Source of the DNA: JABIAG01 sp964561995
GTDB taxonomy: Archaea; Nanobdellota; Nanobdellia; Woesearchaeales; JABIAG01
Direction of reading: 5' to 3'
NCBI GenBank assembly: GCA_964561995.1
Contig: CAZLQZ010000005.1
Location: forward strand, 1 to 64,000
Length of the DNA stretch: 64,000 nt
The position numbers were made by a program, and so were the translations under genes. Positions 1 through 9,197 of this stretch are shown one piece after another; position 1 is the first letter of the stretch; each line of letters opens with the position of its first letter. The notes under the pieces are model-generated. The model did no database searches. It saw only the letters and a list, made by a program, of their open reading frames with translations, and had not been told where the DNA came from.

Positions 1-14
1 AAAATTTAAAAACA

Positions 15-22
15 TTTATATA
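15..22 (+). promoter_or_regulatory. TATA box of sppA
   Basis: TTTATATA is centred about 26 nt before the ATG at 45. This is the archaeal TATA-to-start distance expected when transcription begins at or next to the start codon, so the sppA mRNA is probably leaderless. No Shine-Dalgarno sequence is seen before the ATG. Confidence 0.6.
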
Positions 23-44
23 CTATTTATTCAGTTTTAACTGC

Positions 45-941
45 ATGTCAAAAAATAATAAAAAGAAATCTAAATCGTGGATTATTATTTTATCAATATT
101 AATTATTCTTTCATTAGTAGGTTATTTTATACCTAAATCAACAGGCAATGTTGCAATCATTGAACTTTCAGGAGTAATTACTACACAAGGAAGTGATGGA
201 TTATTTGTAAGTGTTCCAGGTTCAGATAAAATTGTAAATTTAATTCAAGAAGCTCAACAAGATCCAAATATCAAAGCAATAGTTATTGCTATAAACTCTC
301 CTGGAGGAAGTCCAGTTGCTTCTAAAGAAATTGTAGACCAAATAAAATCATCAGACAAATTAACTATTTCTTATATTAGAGACATAGGAGCGTCAGGTGG
401 ATACTGGGTTGCATCAGCAACTGACAGGATATTTGCAGATGAATTATCAGTTGTTGGAAGTGTAGGAGTTAATGCTGCATATTTAGAATTTTCAGGTTTA
501 TTAGAAAGATATAATGTTTCATATGTTGGAATGACTGGTGGAGAATTTAAAGACATAGGAAGTCCATTTAAAGAATTATCAGAAACAGATGAAAAAAGAA
601 TGACTGAAAAAATTAATGTACTTCACGACTTCTTTTTAAACGATGTTAAAGAAAATAGACAATTAACAGATGAAGAAGTTTTAGAAATTAAAGAAGCAGA
701 CTTTTATATCGGCTTACAAGCAATTAATTTAAACTTAATTGATGAATTCGGCGGAGAAGCTAAAGCGCTATCATATATTGAACAAAACAAAAACATCATT
801 GCAAATGTTGTAGAATATAAAGTTGAAATAGGATTTTTAGATTTATTTTCAAGCACTTTATCAGAACAAAGTTTTAATATGGGTAAAGGAATTGGAACAT
901 CAATGTTTAATAAAGAAAATAATTTTTTAATGCTTAAGTAG
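45..941 (+). CDS. sppA: signal peptide peptidase SppA (S49 family)
   Basis: Membrane-anchored serine protease of the S49/SppA family, which degrades signal peptides left after secretion. One N-terminal membrane helix (residues about 12-30) follows a Lys-rich start, so the catalytic domain should lie outside. The fold core is visible: NSPGG (84-88), GASGGYWVAS with nucleophile Ser117, and the general base Lys169 in GEFKDIGSP. The 52-residue Ser-Lys spacing equals that of Bacillus and Thermococcus SppA. At 298 aa it is the short single-domain archaeal form. The start is supported by a TATA box 26 nt upstream. The next gene converges on it with one base between the stop codons. Confidence 0.93.
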   Translation: MSKNNKKKSKSWIIILSILIILSLVGYFIPKSTGNVAIIELSGVITTQGSDGLFVSVPGSDKIVNLIQEAQQDPNIKAIVIAINSPGGSPVASKEIVDQIKSSDKLTISYIRDIGASGGYWVASATDRIFADELSVVGSVGVNAAYLEFSGLLERYNVSYVGMTGGEFKDIGSPFKELSETDEKRMTEKINVLHDFFLNDVKENRQLTDEEVLEIKEADFYIGLQAINLNLIDEFGGEAKALSYIEQNKNIIANVVEYKVEIGFLDLFSSTLSEQSFNMGKGIGTSMFNKENNFLMLK

Positions 942-942
942 A

Positions 943-1599
943 TTAAAGCTGATGATAAAAAAGCCAAGTAAGTTCTCTTTTATGTTCATAAACTTCATTT
1001 ATTTTCATACTCAACAATTCTGACAATGAAAAAGGCAAACCATTCAAAGATTTTATTCCACTTCTATAAACTCTTTCCCCCATCCTAGCAATACACCCAA
1101 CATGAAGAGTCGGAGGATGTAGTCGTGGAGAATCAAGATCAATTAATTCTTTCGGTAAATCGACATCATTTGTTGAAAGATTAAATAAAGTAGGTTGCCT
1201 TTTATCATGAAGCCAATGACTTACTTCATGTCCAATAATTGCGTTGCCTTCTTCTATTCCATTAGGAAACAGCATAAAGACATCAGGAATTAAACTATAA
1301 CATTTCATATCTTTATCAATAAAAAATAATTCATCAATAGAAAGTTCATTAAAATTAATTAACTTCGAGCTTGGTGTTTTTAAATAAACTGCACGTTCAA
1401 TTGCAATATCTCGAAAACTTTCATACATAAGATGTTGATAATTTTTATAAAAACCCACAGTAGGAAAAGAAACTGAATCACTTAAATCTACTCCAAAATG
1501 AGGTGCTAAAACTTTTGCAGCACTTTTCACAACTTCGTTTAATTCTTCTTCATTCCTAATAGGTCGAACTTTTTGATCACCTTCAACTAAAATATGCAT
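943..1599 (-). CDS. putative zinc metalloprotease (HExxH protein)
   Basis: The family is not recognised. The 218-aa protein has an HEVSH motif (residues 124-128) in a helix-like context (AIIGHEVSHWLHD), the signature of zincin metallopeptidases in which two His bind zinc and Glu is catalytic. There is no signal peptide or membrane segment, so it is probably cytoplasmic. The C-terminal part contains a possible helical segment with MGERVYR and a conserved-looking NEVYEHKRE stretch that might supply a third ligand; this is a guess. It converges on sppA and diverges from the subtilase at 1704. Peptidase activity is inferred from HExxH alone. Confidence 0.6.
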   Translation of the reverse strand: MHILVEGDQKVRPIRNEEELNEVVKSAAKVLAPHFGVDLSDSVSFPTVGFYKNYQHLMYESFRDIAIERAVYLKTPSSKLINFNELSIDELFFIDKDMKCYSLIPDVFMLFPNGIEEGNAIIGHEVSHWLHDKRQPTLFNLSTNDVDLPKELIDLDSPRLHPPTLHVGCIARMGERVYRSGIKSLNGLPFSLSELLSMKINEVYEHKRELTWLFYHQL

Positions 1600-1703
1600 A
1601 TGAAATAATATAATTTCAAAATTTATTAATATTTATAGTTTATAGTCTAAAAAACTCAACGATAAATTTATAAAGATTTAATTAAATAAGAAATCAATAG
1701 AGG

Positions 1704-4700
1704 ATGAGAAGGGGGACTATATATTTAGTAATGATTGTATTATGTATTTCAGTAGTATTTGCCTCACCAAATGAAAAAAATCTTCCAATAAGTTACTCTA
1801 GATCAAACAACGATTTAGAGATTAATAAAATTAAAAATATTATTGACCCCGTTCTAAATGAAGTTAAAGTTTTTTTTAATGAAGATTTATCTAAAGAGGA
1901 AATAAAAGAATTAAGTGAAGAATATGGAATAATAAAATACCTAGATATAAATTCAGCAGTTATTGAACTTAACGTAAATGTTAACGAACTAGCAAAAGAG
2001 TCTAATGTTATTTCTATCGAATCCAAAAAAGATTTTGTAACATTTAATAACGGCACTAGAAAAAGTATTAAAATTAATCTTCCACAAATTATATTTGATT
2101 TAACTGGCAATGGAATTACACTTGCAGAATGGGACCAAGGTTTAGCAGACACTACACACCTAGACCTTACAGGACGAACAAATACTTACGATACTTGTAG
2201 TAATGCATGGGATTCAGGAAGTTGTTCTGCTTTAAGCCACGGAACACATGTTGCAGGAACAATGGTTGGAAATGGAAGTATTACTGCTGCATATAAAGGC
2301 CAAGCTCCTAAAGCTAATTTAATTACATGGGAATGGCCAGAAGCAACTTCTGAACTTTACAGTGAAACAAATACATCTGTTGCAAAATATTCGGCAGTTA
2401 TTTCACAAAACTCTTGGGGATACACTAGTTGTTACAATGGAGATTATGATTCACTATCAAAAACTTATGACAGAATAATTTACGGTAATAAAACATATGT
2501 TGATGAAAAATTAACAATTGTTTTCTCGGCAGGTAATGAGGGCAGTCAAGGCTATAATAGTACTTGTGGACCCGGAGGAACTGCTAAAAATACCATTTCA
2601 GTTGGAAGTATTGATTACGATACCAATACTGTTTCTTCATTTAGTTCTCGTGGTCCAACAGATGATGGAAGAATAAAACCAGATGTTGTTGCACCTGGAT
2701 GTGGCACATATTCATCTCATAAAATAAAATCAACAGAACCAGGAAACACCTATTCAGAAAAATGCGGAACTTCAATGGCAGCACCCGTTGTTTCAGGACT
2801 ACTTGCTGTAATGCATGAAGCATACATTAATACTTATGGAAATAGATTATTACCTTCTACAGATAAAGCAATTTTAATTCAAACTGCAACTGATTTAGGA
2901 AATGCAGGTCCTGATTTTTTATATGGTTGGGGTTTAATTGATGCAAAAAAAGCAGTTAAACATATTTTAAATGGTTCTTCTTACATCGCAACTGGAAATT
3001 TATCACAAAGTCAAACAATTAATTATACAATTAATATTACTGAATCAATAGATAAAATTAGAGCAACTCTTGTTTGGGATGATCCCGCAATACAAGTTTA
3101 TGCAAATTGGCAACTAGCATCAGACCTAGATGTTTGGTTAACAGCACCAAATGGTTCAGCACATTATTCCTGGCTTTTAGACCACAATAACCCATCTAAT
3201 GCTGCAACAAAAATTACTACTTTAGGTAACGCTGATTATAGAAATAATGTTGAACAAGTTGAAGTAGATAATCCAATTATAGGAGAATGGACAGTTTCAG
3301 TAAGAGCATATTTTGTGACAAATGGACCTCAAGAATTCTCATTAGCATACTACCAAGCATTTGATAATTCAACACCAACAATTACTTCAGTTAGTCCAGC
3401 AAATAATTCAAGTAATACAGATTTAAGTTACACAATCAATGCATCCATTTTTGATACTAATAGTGAAATAGTAAATTGTACCTTTGAATTTAATAATATA
3501 AATACTTCAATGATCTTTGAAATAAATCAAAACACTTCTTGTTACAAAGATTATAATTTTAATGGTAAAGGAAATAGAACTTTCAAAATATTTACAAAAA
3601 ATTATTATGATAATGAAGCAAATGAAGAAATAACTTTTACAATTTTAAATTCAGAACCAGAAGTTAATACAACTCCCATTTCAGGAAATATTACTTCAGA
3701 AGAGAATTCTATACTTTACATAAACACATCCTCTTACGACACAAATAATGATTCTTTAACGTATTTATGGCTATTAAATGACAGTTCAATTTTTACATCC
3801 GAAAATTTAAGTTATTCAATTAACTCAACTCAACAGGGTTTTTACAATTTAACATTAATAGTATCAGATGGAGAAGTAAACACTTCAACAGAATGGAATT
3901 TAACAATTAATGAACAGAATGATGCTCCAGAGATTCACAATTCAATTATTTCCGTTACAATTAATGAAACTGACTTATTTAATTTATCAATAAATGCAAC
4001 AGATGCAAATGGTGATGCATTAACTTATTTCACAAACTTTTCATTATTATCTCAAACAGAAAATAACTTTACTTGGCAAACAAATTTAACATCATCAGAA
4101 ACTTATTCAATATTATTTAATGTTTCAGACGGAACTAATACAACTTCATTAATAATAAGTTTAAAAGTAAATGAATTGACATCATTCAATGGAAATGATT
4201 CAGAACTAAGTTCAAATATAAATGTTAATATTTTTGTAAACGGAACTCTTAACGAAAGTCAATTGACAGAAGTTAATAATCTTAATATTACTGATTCAAA
4301 CAACAATACAATTTTAGATTTTAATTGGAATTTTAGTAAAAAAAATGTTAGCTTTGAAATTGACTATAATTCTTTTACTGGAACAATCATAGTAAAAAAT
4401 CTAAATATTTCCTCTCAAAACCTAACAAAAATAATATACATTAACAAATCAAGTTCAAGTTTTAATTATGTTTGTATTTTAGACGCAGAAGTAACTTCAA
4501 TAAATGCTTTTTCAGCTAGTTGTACAAATTCTAATGAAACAAAATTAGCATGTCCCGGAACATCTGGAAATTATCAATGCTCTGAAGTAAATGGATATTT
4601 TAAAGTTTCAGGATTAAGTAATACAGCAGTAAAAGGAATCACTGTATCTTCAAGCTACAGCCCAAACGGAGGTAGTGGAGGCGGAAGTAGTGATGATGAT

Positions 4701-5030
4701 GAAATTAAAAAAGATGAATCTTGTAAAGAAGATTGGGCTTGTGGAACATGGGAAAAATGCATAGAAAATAAACAAGTAAGAAGATGTTTTGAATTAAATA
4801 GCTGTGGCACTACAAATTACATACCATTAATAGAACAAGAATGTGAATTAGTTATTCAACAACCAAAAGAAAATGAAACTAACAAATCGTATGAAGTTCA
4901 TGATAATGAAACAATTCCTAATGAAGATGACAAAGAAAATAATTTTTTTCCAATACAAAATGGAATTGTAGGAATTATATTGGGAGTAATAATATTTTTA
5001 ATAATTATTGCAATAATCTGGAGACGGTAG
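1704..5030 (+). CDS. secreted, membrane-anchored subtilisin-like protease (S8)
   Basis: 1108-aa exported serine protease. An N-terminal signal peptide (residues 1-20, ending VVFA) and a propeptide-like region precede the S8 domain. The catalytic set is complete: Asp144 (AEWDQG), His179 (SHGTHVAG), oxyanion Asn278 (SAGNEG) and Ser357 (GTSMAAP). Downstream lie a P/proprotein-convertase-like beta domain (DLDVWLTAPNGS), Asn/Thr-rich Ig-like domains, a GGSGGGSS linker, a Cys-rich thrombospondin-like segment (about 1005-1047; CxxDWxC, WEKC, RRC, SCG, EC) and a C-terminal membrane helix followed by RR. It is therefore probably tethered to the cell surface. A TATA-like AATTTATAAA lies about 35 nt before the ATG. 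The 3' end overlaps the convergent gene by 26 bp. Confidence 0.9.
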   Translation: MRRGTIYLVMIVLCISVVFASPNEKNLPISYSRSNNDLEINKIKNIIDPVLNEVKVFFNEDLSKEEIKELSEEYGIIKYLDINSAVIELNVNVNELAKESNVISIESKKDFVTFNNGTRKSIKINLPQIIFDLTGNGITLAEWDQGLADTTHLDLTGRTNTYDTCSNAWDSGSCSALSHGTHVAGTMVGNGSITAAYKGQAPKANLITWEWPEATSELYSETNTSVAKYSAVISQNSWGYTSCYNGDYDSLSKTYDRIIYGNKTYVDEKLTIVFSAGNEGSQGYNSTCGPGGTAKNTISVGSIDYDTNTVSSFSSRGPTDDGRIKPDVVAPGCGTYSSHKIKSTEPGNTYSEKCGTSMAAPVVSGLLAVMHEAYINTYGNRLLPSTDKAILIQTATDLGNAGPDFLYGWGLIDAKKAVKHILNGSSYIATGNLSQSQTINYTINITESIDKIRATLVWDDPAIQVYANWQLASDLDVWLTAPNGSAHYSWLLDHNNPSNAATKITTLGNADYRNNVEQVEVDNPIIGEWTVSVRAYFVTNGPQEFSLAYYQAFDNSTPTITSVSPANNSSNTDLSYTINASIFDTNSEIVNCTFEFNNINTSMIFEINQNTSCYKDYNFNGKGNRTFKIFTKNYYDNEANEEITFTILNSEPEVNTTPISGNITSEENSILYINTSSYDTNNDSLTYLWLLNDSSIFTSENLSYSINSTQQGFYNLTLIVSDGEVNTSTEWNLTINEQNDAPEIHNSIISVTINETDLFNLSINATDANGDALTYFTNFSLLSQTENNFTWQTNLTSSETYSILFNVSDGTNTTSLIISLKVNELTSFNGNDSELSSNINVNIFVNGTLNESQLTEVNNLNITDSNNNTILDFNWNFSKKNVSFEIDYNSFTGTIIVKNLNISSQNLTKIIYINKSSSSFNYVCILDAEVTSINAFSASCTNSNETKLACPGTSGNYQCSEVNGYFKVSGLSNTAVKGITVSSSYSPNGGSGGGSSDDDEIKKDESCKEDWACGTWEKCIENKQVRRCFELNSCGTTNYIPLIEQECELVIQQPKENETNKSYEVHDNETIPNEDDKENNFFPIQNGIVGIILGVIIFLIIIAIIWRR

Positions 5031-6006
5031 ATTCCATTGTATGTTCTGAGCAAAAAAAACCACCCTGATAAAATAATTCATAACCATGCCTAGGATTATT
5101 TTTTATTGCTTCTAATTGTTTTTCAAATCTTTTTTGAAATTCTGCCGGAGTTTTTGCAGGAGTAACCATAATGGATAAATCTTCTTTTTTTCCTTTAATA
5201 AATTCCTTTTCTTGAACAGCATCTTCAAAAGAACTCCTCATTCTTTTTTCAAGATCATTTCTTTGATTCGTAGTCATTCTTTTTACATTAAAATCACCAA
5301 AAAGTATTTCACGAGTTTCTTTATAGCCATTCTTCATTTCTTCAATATTTACTAAAGGAGTATGCATCTCACAAAAAATTGCCGCATCATCCCAAATTAA
5401 CAAATAAGGATGAGTAAAAGCACATTCAGGAAACATATCATTAACTACAACATCATAATTCCAATAACTTTCATAAACAGAAAAAAGTTGTTTATAATTG
5501 GATATTTCTTTAAAATGAATTTTATCAAAATCAAATAAACCAAAAGGATTTTTATCACTATCAACGGTATCTCCTGCAGCATCTATCATTAAATGTCCTA
5601 CTTGAATAATATTATGAAAAAATTCTTCATTCCAAATTCCAAAAATCCTTTTTGCAATATGACCATTTTGACTTAATTGATACATTAATTGATTATTATC
5701 TGGATGCATAGAAACATCAAAAACAAAATCAGAAATTGGTTTCCACCACCCAGTCGGGTAACGATTGTAACGCAAACCAGTCCTTTCTTCAACAAAACCG
5801 GGATGTTTTTCATAAATATCTGCAACTCGTTGATCATAAAGCCTTCTTACATGAATAACTTGTTTCATAACATCTAATTTCAAATCTTCTAACTCTTCAA
5901 ACTCATTTCCAGAAGTTGGAAAACTCCAATCTACTAAACATGTTCCACCTTTTCTCATACGTTCATATATATCCATTTTCACTATCCAAGAAGTAAGAGA
6001 ACTCAT
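5005..6006 (-). CDS. uncharacterised 333-aa protein
   Basis: Not recognised. A soluble, aromatic- and acid-rich protein with no signal peptide, membrane helix or Cys cluster. It contains the segments RTGLRYNRYPTGWWKP and NNPRHGYELFYQGG, and an acid/base-rich helical region before the C terminus. The ATG at 6006 has a TTTATAAA box only 7 nt upstream (6013-6020), too near to drive a transcript containing it. The Met at residue 11 (codon ending at 5976) is an alternative start 40 nt from that box, unless the gene is read from the U32 gene just upstream on the same strand (16 bp apart). Confidence 0.6.
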   Translation of the reverse strand: MSSLTSWIVKMDIYERMRKGGTCLVDWSFPTSGNEFEELEDLKLDVMKQVIHVRRLYDQRVADIYEKHPGFVEERTGLRYNRYPTGWWKPISDFVFDVSMHPDNNQLMYQLSQNGHIAKRIFGIWNEEFFHNIIQVGHLMIDAAGDTVDSDKNPFGLFDFDKIHFKEISNYKQLFSVYESYWNYDVVVNDMFPECAFTHPYLLIWDDAAIFCEMHTPLVNIEEMKNGYKETREILFGDFNVKRMTTNQRNDLEKRMRSSFEDAVQEKEFIKGKKEDLSIMVTPAKTPAEFQKRFEKQLEAIKNNPRHGYELFYQGGFFCSEHTMESTVSRLLQ

Positions 6007-6022
6007 AATTTATTTATAAAGA

Positions 6023-7183
6023 TTAACCAAGAATTAAGTATATTTGATCATTTTTTCTTGCTTTAGAATTTAGTTTAATTGTAACAATACCTTTTTTAGC
6101 TTTACTAACTTTCTTTTCATTTTGCATTAATTCTTCTGCTTTAAAGTTTACAACCCCGGTTGTGGGACCATGAATCATTAATTCATCTCCTTTAGAAAAC
6201 AAATTACTTTCTACTTTAATTTCAACAACTTTATTTTTATTATAATAATTATTTACTTTACCAACATATTGTTTTTTCTTTGTAGCCTTACTACCATACT
6301 CATCAGTAAATTCATCAATTGGTTTTCCCAAATAAAATCCTGTTGAAAAACCTCGATTATAAACTGTTTTCAATTTTTCAATTAATTCAGTTTTATTATG
6401 GTCTTTATTATCTATTGCTTGCCTGTAAGCTTGAACAACCACTTTAACATATTCAGCAGGCCTATTTCTTCCTTCTATTTTAAATGAATCAATAAACATT
6501 AATTTTTCAATGAAAGAAATGGTACATAAGTCTTTAGCACTCATAACATAATTAGTTCCTAAATTTAATTGAAATTCTTTATCAACATCTTGTAATTTGT
6601 ATTCTCTTCTACAGTTTTGTAAACACTCACCACGATTTGCACTTTTTCCAAAAGTAAATTGTGACATAAAACATCTCCCAGAAACTGCAACACACATTGC
6701 ACCATGAACAAACACTTCCACCTCAATATCAACTTTTTCTTTTATTTCTTTTATTTGCTCTAAACCACATTCTCTTGCGAGAACTATTCTTTCTGCTCCA
6801 AGATTCTTATAGAATAAAGCAGACTTAGAATTAGAAATAGAGGCTTGAGTTGAAATATGAAAAGGAACTTTGTATTTTTTGCAAAGCTCAATTACTGCTA
6901 AATCCCAACAAATAATAGCATCTACAAAGGGTTTTGCATCTTTAATTATTTTTTGAACTTTTTCTAATTCATTTTCATAAATAATAGTGTTGAGTGTAAG
7001 ATATTTTTTTACTTTATTACAAAGTTTAGAAATTTTTTGCAAATCATCAATAGTAAAGTTTTTTGCACCAGCACGCATGTTTAATCCCTTAATACCAAAG
7101 TAAACAGCATCTGCTCCTGCATCAATTGCAGCCCTTAAACTAATAAAATTTCCAACAGGTACTAAAAGTTCTGGTTTATTCAT
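6023..7183 (-). CDS. U32 peptidase-family protein (TrhP/YegQ-like tRNA hydroxylation)
   Basis: A 386-aa U32 family member. The family signature is intact: EVFVHGAMCVAVSGRC (residues 155-171) followed by GECLQNC. The four cysteines C164, C171, C187 and C191 match the set proposed to hold an iron-sulfur cluster in the TrhP/RlhA/UbiU-type members. The N-terminal half has TIM-barrel features (ELLVPVGN, GADAVYFG). Bacterial YegQ/TrhP relatives take part in prephenate-dependent 5-hydroxyuridine formation at tRNA position 34, so an RNA hydroxylation role is more likely than proteolysis. The exact substrate is inferred. The promoter lies in the 75-bp region shared with the divergent GNAT gene. Confidence 0.85.
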   Translation of the reverse strand: MNKPELLVPVGNFISLRAAIDAGADAVYFGIKGLNMRAGAKNFTIDDLQKISKLCNKVKKYLTLNTIIYENELEKVQKIIKDAKPFVDAIICWDLAVIELCKKYKVPFHISTQASISNSKSALFYKNLGAERIVLARECGLEQIKEIKEKVDIEVEVFVHGAMCVAVSGRCFMSQFTFGKSANRGECLQNCRREYKLQDVDKEFQLNLGTNYVMSAKDLCTISFIEKLMFIDSFKIEGRNRPAEYVKVVVQAYRQAIDNKDHNKTELIEKLKTVYNRGFSTGFYLGKPIDEFTDEYGSKATKKKQYVGKVNNYYNKNKVVEIKVESNLFSKGDELMIHGPTTGVVNFKAEELMQNEKKVSKAKKGIVTIKLNSKARKNDQIYLILG

Positions 7184-7258
7184 AATAATTATAGTTTAAG
7201 AAATATAGTTTAAAAAGATGTTGGAAAAATTTAAAAATGACATTAATAAACCCCAATT

Positions 7259-7777
7259 ATGCAACTTAAAACTAAAAGACTTACACTAAGAGAATTAAAC
7301 GAAAAGGATAAAGATAATTTAGTTAAATATGCAAACAATCTTTTAGTTTCAAGATATTTATTAGTTGTACCATTTCCATATAAAGAGGAAGATGCAGTTT
7401 GGTTTATCAATCATTGTAAAGAAAATTCTCAAAAAAAAATAAGGACAAGTTACGAATTAGCAATTTCATTGGATGATGAACTTATAGGACTAATAGGTTT
7501 AACGGGAATAAAAGATAGGGTTGGAACAATTGGTTATTGGTTAGGTGAACCATTTTGGAGAAAAGGTTATATTTCAGAAGCTTTAAAAGAAGTTATTAAA
7601 TTAGCTAAAAAATTAAAACTAAAAAAATTAAAAGCAGGAGTGTTTACTGAAAATGAACCCTCTTCTAAACTACTTTTAAAATCAGAATTTAAAATAACTA
7701 ATAATGGTAATCAAAAAATCATTGCTAAATCTACTGGAAAAGAACATGATGAAATCATTCATGAATTAGAATTGTAA
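7259..7777 (+). CDS. GNAT acetyltransferase (RimJ/RimL type)
   Basis: A 172-aa N-acetyltransferase related to RimJ/RimL and SpeG. The family opening LKTKRLTLREL (residues 3-13) is present, as are the strand GTIGYWLGEPFWRKGYISEAL, which carries the acetyl-CoA pyrophosphate loop (R-K-G-Y), and the later TENEPSSKLLLKSEF (equivalent to the N..S..l..k.GF motif). The target (protein N terminus, antibiotic or polyamine) cannot be read from sequence. An ATTTAAAA box is centred 27 nt before the ATG, consistent with a leaderless monocistronic transcript. Confidence 0.85.
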   Translation: MQLKTKRLTLRELNEKDKDNLVKYANNLLVSRYLLVVPFPYKEEDAVWFINHCKENSQKKIRTSYELAISLDDELIGLIGLTGIKDRVGTIGYWLGEPFWRKGYISEALKEVIKLAKKLKLKKLKAGVFTENEPSSKLLLKSEFKITNNGNQKIIAKSTGKEHDEIIHELEL

Positions 7778-7960
7778 AAAGATTGAAATAAAAATTATAA
7801 TAATTTCTTTTTAGTCGGAATAATTTCGATTGTTTATAATTGATTTTTAAATACCGAAAACTTTACGATTATTTTGTAATATATTCAATTTTACCGTGTA
7901 AACACTTATTAATTATTAAAATAAAGATTAAATTAAACAAAAGAGGAATATAGTACAAGA

Positions 7961-7978
7961 GACTACCATACTGTAGTC
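7961..7978. promoter_or_regulatory. inverted repeat upstream of the toxin-like gene
   Basis: GACTAC-CATACT-GTAGTC is a perfect 6-bp inverted repeat with a 6-base spacer, 12 nt before the ATG at 7991 and just before its AGAGGAG ribosome-binding site. MqsA- and AbrB-type antitoxins usually repress their own operon from such sites, so an autoregulatory operator is plausible. A short RNA hairpin hiding the ribosome-binding site is the alternative. Confidence 0.35.
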
Positions 7979-7990
7979 CCAGAGGAGTTT

Positions 7991-8187
7991 ATGTATTGGG
8001 AAGAAATTAAAAAAACGAAACACTTTGAAAAATATCATAAAGGAACCTTGCCTTGGAGCATAATAATTAGTTTAATTTATTTAATTAAAAAAAAGGAAAC
8101 AAAATAGAAATTGAAAACGAAAAAATATATATTTTGTGTGAAATAAAAGAAAAAATATTATATGCAATAAACGTAAAAAGAAAATGA
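7991..8187 (+). pseudogene. frameshifted small toxin-like gene
   Basis: An ATG with a good AGAGGAG site opens a frame that stops after 38 codons at 8107. The protein would continue in another frame from an A8 run (8087-8094) to a TGA at 8185-8187: GNKIEIENEK, then ILYAINVKRK. Adding one A restores a 65-aa protein whose stop overlaps the next ATG (ATGA at 8184). From memory, the reconstructed protein (PWxxIIxLI...KKGNKIEIE...YILCEIK) resembles small DPANN proteins of the RelE/DUF4258 kind paired with zinc-finger antitoxins. It could be an inactivated toxin, a sequencing error in a homopolymer, or programmed frameshifting. Confidence 0.55.
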
Positions 8188-8552
8188 AATTACAAAAACC
8201 AAATATTTTTAGCATTGAAAATTCTACTATTTTAAAATGTCCTAAATGTAAAACAATATTAAAAGAAATAAAAGTTAAAATACAAGATGCAAACAGTAAA
8301 GTAAAAAGCTATCAATGTGGAAAATGTGGTTATTTTGAATTTGAAGACAAATCTGCCAAAAAAATAATTACTGAATTAAGAGAAAAAGAAACAATTCTTA
8401 AAATAAAACAAAAAATAATTAAACTTTCTCATAATAGGTTGGGTATGTATTTAAACAAAGATATCACAAGAAGTTTAGACTTAAAAGGAGGAGAAGAGAT
8501 ATATATTTCTGTTCCCGATAAAAAACAGATTATTATCAGCATAAATAGATAA
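8184..8552 (+). CDS. zinc-finger plus SpoVT/AbrB-like protein, probable antitoxin
   Basis: A 122-aa two-part protein. Residues 19-48 hold two CxxC pairs (C19/C22 and C45/C48), as in YgiT/MqsA-type zinc fingers. Residues 74-122 look like a swapped-hairpin SpoVT/AbrB DNA-binding domain (LGMYLNKDITRSLDLKGGEE, then a beta strand ending IIISI). The start overlaps the stop of the restored upstream frame (ATGA), so the pair would be translationally coupled, as in a toxin-antitoxin operon. Likely role: binds DNA, represses its own operon and neutralises the partner. No homologue was checked; a lone transcription regulator is the alternative. Confidence 0.65.
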   Translation: MKLQKPNIFSIENSTILKCPKCKTILKEIKVKIQDANSKVKSYQCGKCGYFEFEDKSAKKIITELREKETILKIKQKIIKLSHNRLGMYLNKDITRSLDLKGGEEIYISVPDKKQIIISINR

Positions 8553-8697
8553 AAGAAAAGAACTTAAAGGAAAAACTCCAGAGGGGATTGAATATTCTTA
8601 TTATAAGTGTGAAAAATGCGATAAAGAAATACTAGACATGCAACAATTACATAATATTGCTCAAAAATATAAAGAAATTAAAAAAATAGAATATTAA
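8545..8697 (+). pseudogene. relic of a second zinc-finger antitoxin
   Basis: An open stretch without a start codon, beginning after an in-frame TAA at 8542, encodes KELKGKTPEGIEYSYYKCEK, then CDKEILDMQQLHNIAQKY. This resembles the second half of YgiT/MqsA-type zinc fingers (YxCxKCxxEilD). The expected first CxxC half is missing, so this is read as a 5'-truncated remnant. It begins inside the end of the intact gene at 8184 and ends just before the convergent GNAT gene. Confidence 0.45.
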
Positions 8698-8699
8698 AA

Positions 8700-9155
8700 T
8701 TATTCCAATTTGATTTTCTTTTCCATATGATACTTGTGCTTCTCCATCTTAACAACTTTATAACCTAACTTTTTATAAAAATTAAAGGCAGGATTATTAT
8801 CCCAAACTTGTAATATTATTTTGTTATATCCCAAGGTTTCAAAATAATCCATTAAAACTTTACCAATACCTTTTTTTTGATATTTGGCAATTATAAACAA
8901 ACCATTAACAACTAAAACATCGTCTTCAATTTTTAATTGATACAAACCAACTTCTGTATCATCACCTAAAAGAATTGTTCTTTCATTATAATCTTCATTA
9001 AATCTCTCATCAAACATTTCTTTACTTGGTTTAAAATATTTAGAAACAAAAGGAAAAATTAATTCTTTCATAATTTTAAATACAAAAGGATAATCCTCTT
9101 TTATACACTTACGAGTTTTTAATTCTAATTCCTTTATTTTAAATTCCGGCATCAT
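8700..9155 (-). CDS. GNAT N-acetyltransferase
   Basis: A 151-aa acetyltransferase. The acetyl-CoA binding motif A is clear: FIIAKYQKKGIGKVLMDYF, with the Q/R-x-x-G-x-G core, followed by motif B, LQVWDNNPAFNFYKKLGYKV, typical of the family C terminus. The substrate is unknown. It is unrelated in sequence to the RimJ-like enzyme at 7259 beyond the fold. It lies convergent with the toxin-antitoxin remnants and 42 bp downstream of the stop of the ParB-like gene, which is on the same strand. Confidence 0.8.
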   Translation of the reverse strand: MMPEFKIKELELKTRKCIKEDYPFVFKIMKELIFPFVSKYFKPSKEMFDERFNEDYNERTILLGDDTEVGLYQLKIEDDVLVVNGLFIIAKYQKKGIGKVLMDYFETLGYNKIILQVWDNNPAFNFYKKLGYKVVKMEKHKYHMEKKIKLE

Positions 9156-9197
9156 AATTATTTATATTTAAGTTAATTTAATACTATTATTTAAATT

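Noticed and set aside
8087..8094. Programmed ribosomal frameshift in the A8 run
   Set aside because: No downstream stimulatory structure was evident. A deletion or homopolymer sequencing error is simpler, so the gene is listed as a pseudogene.
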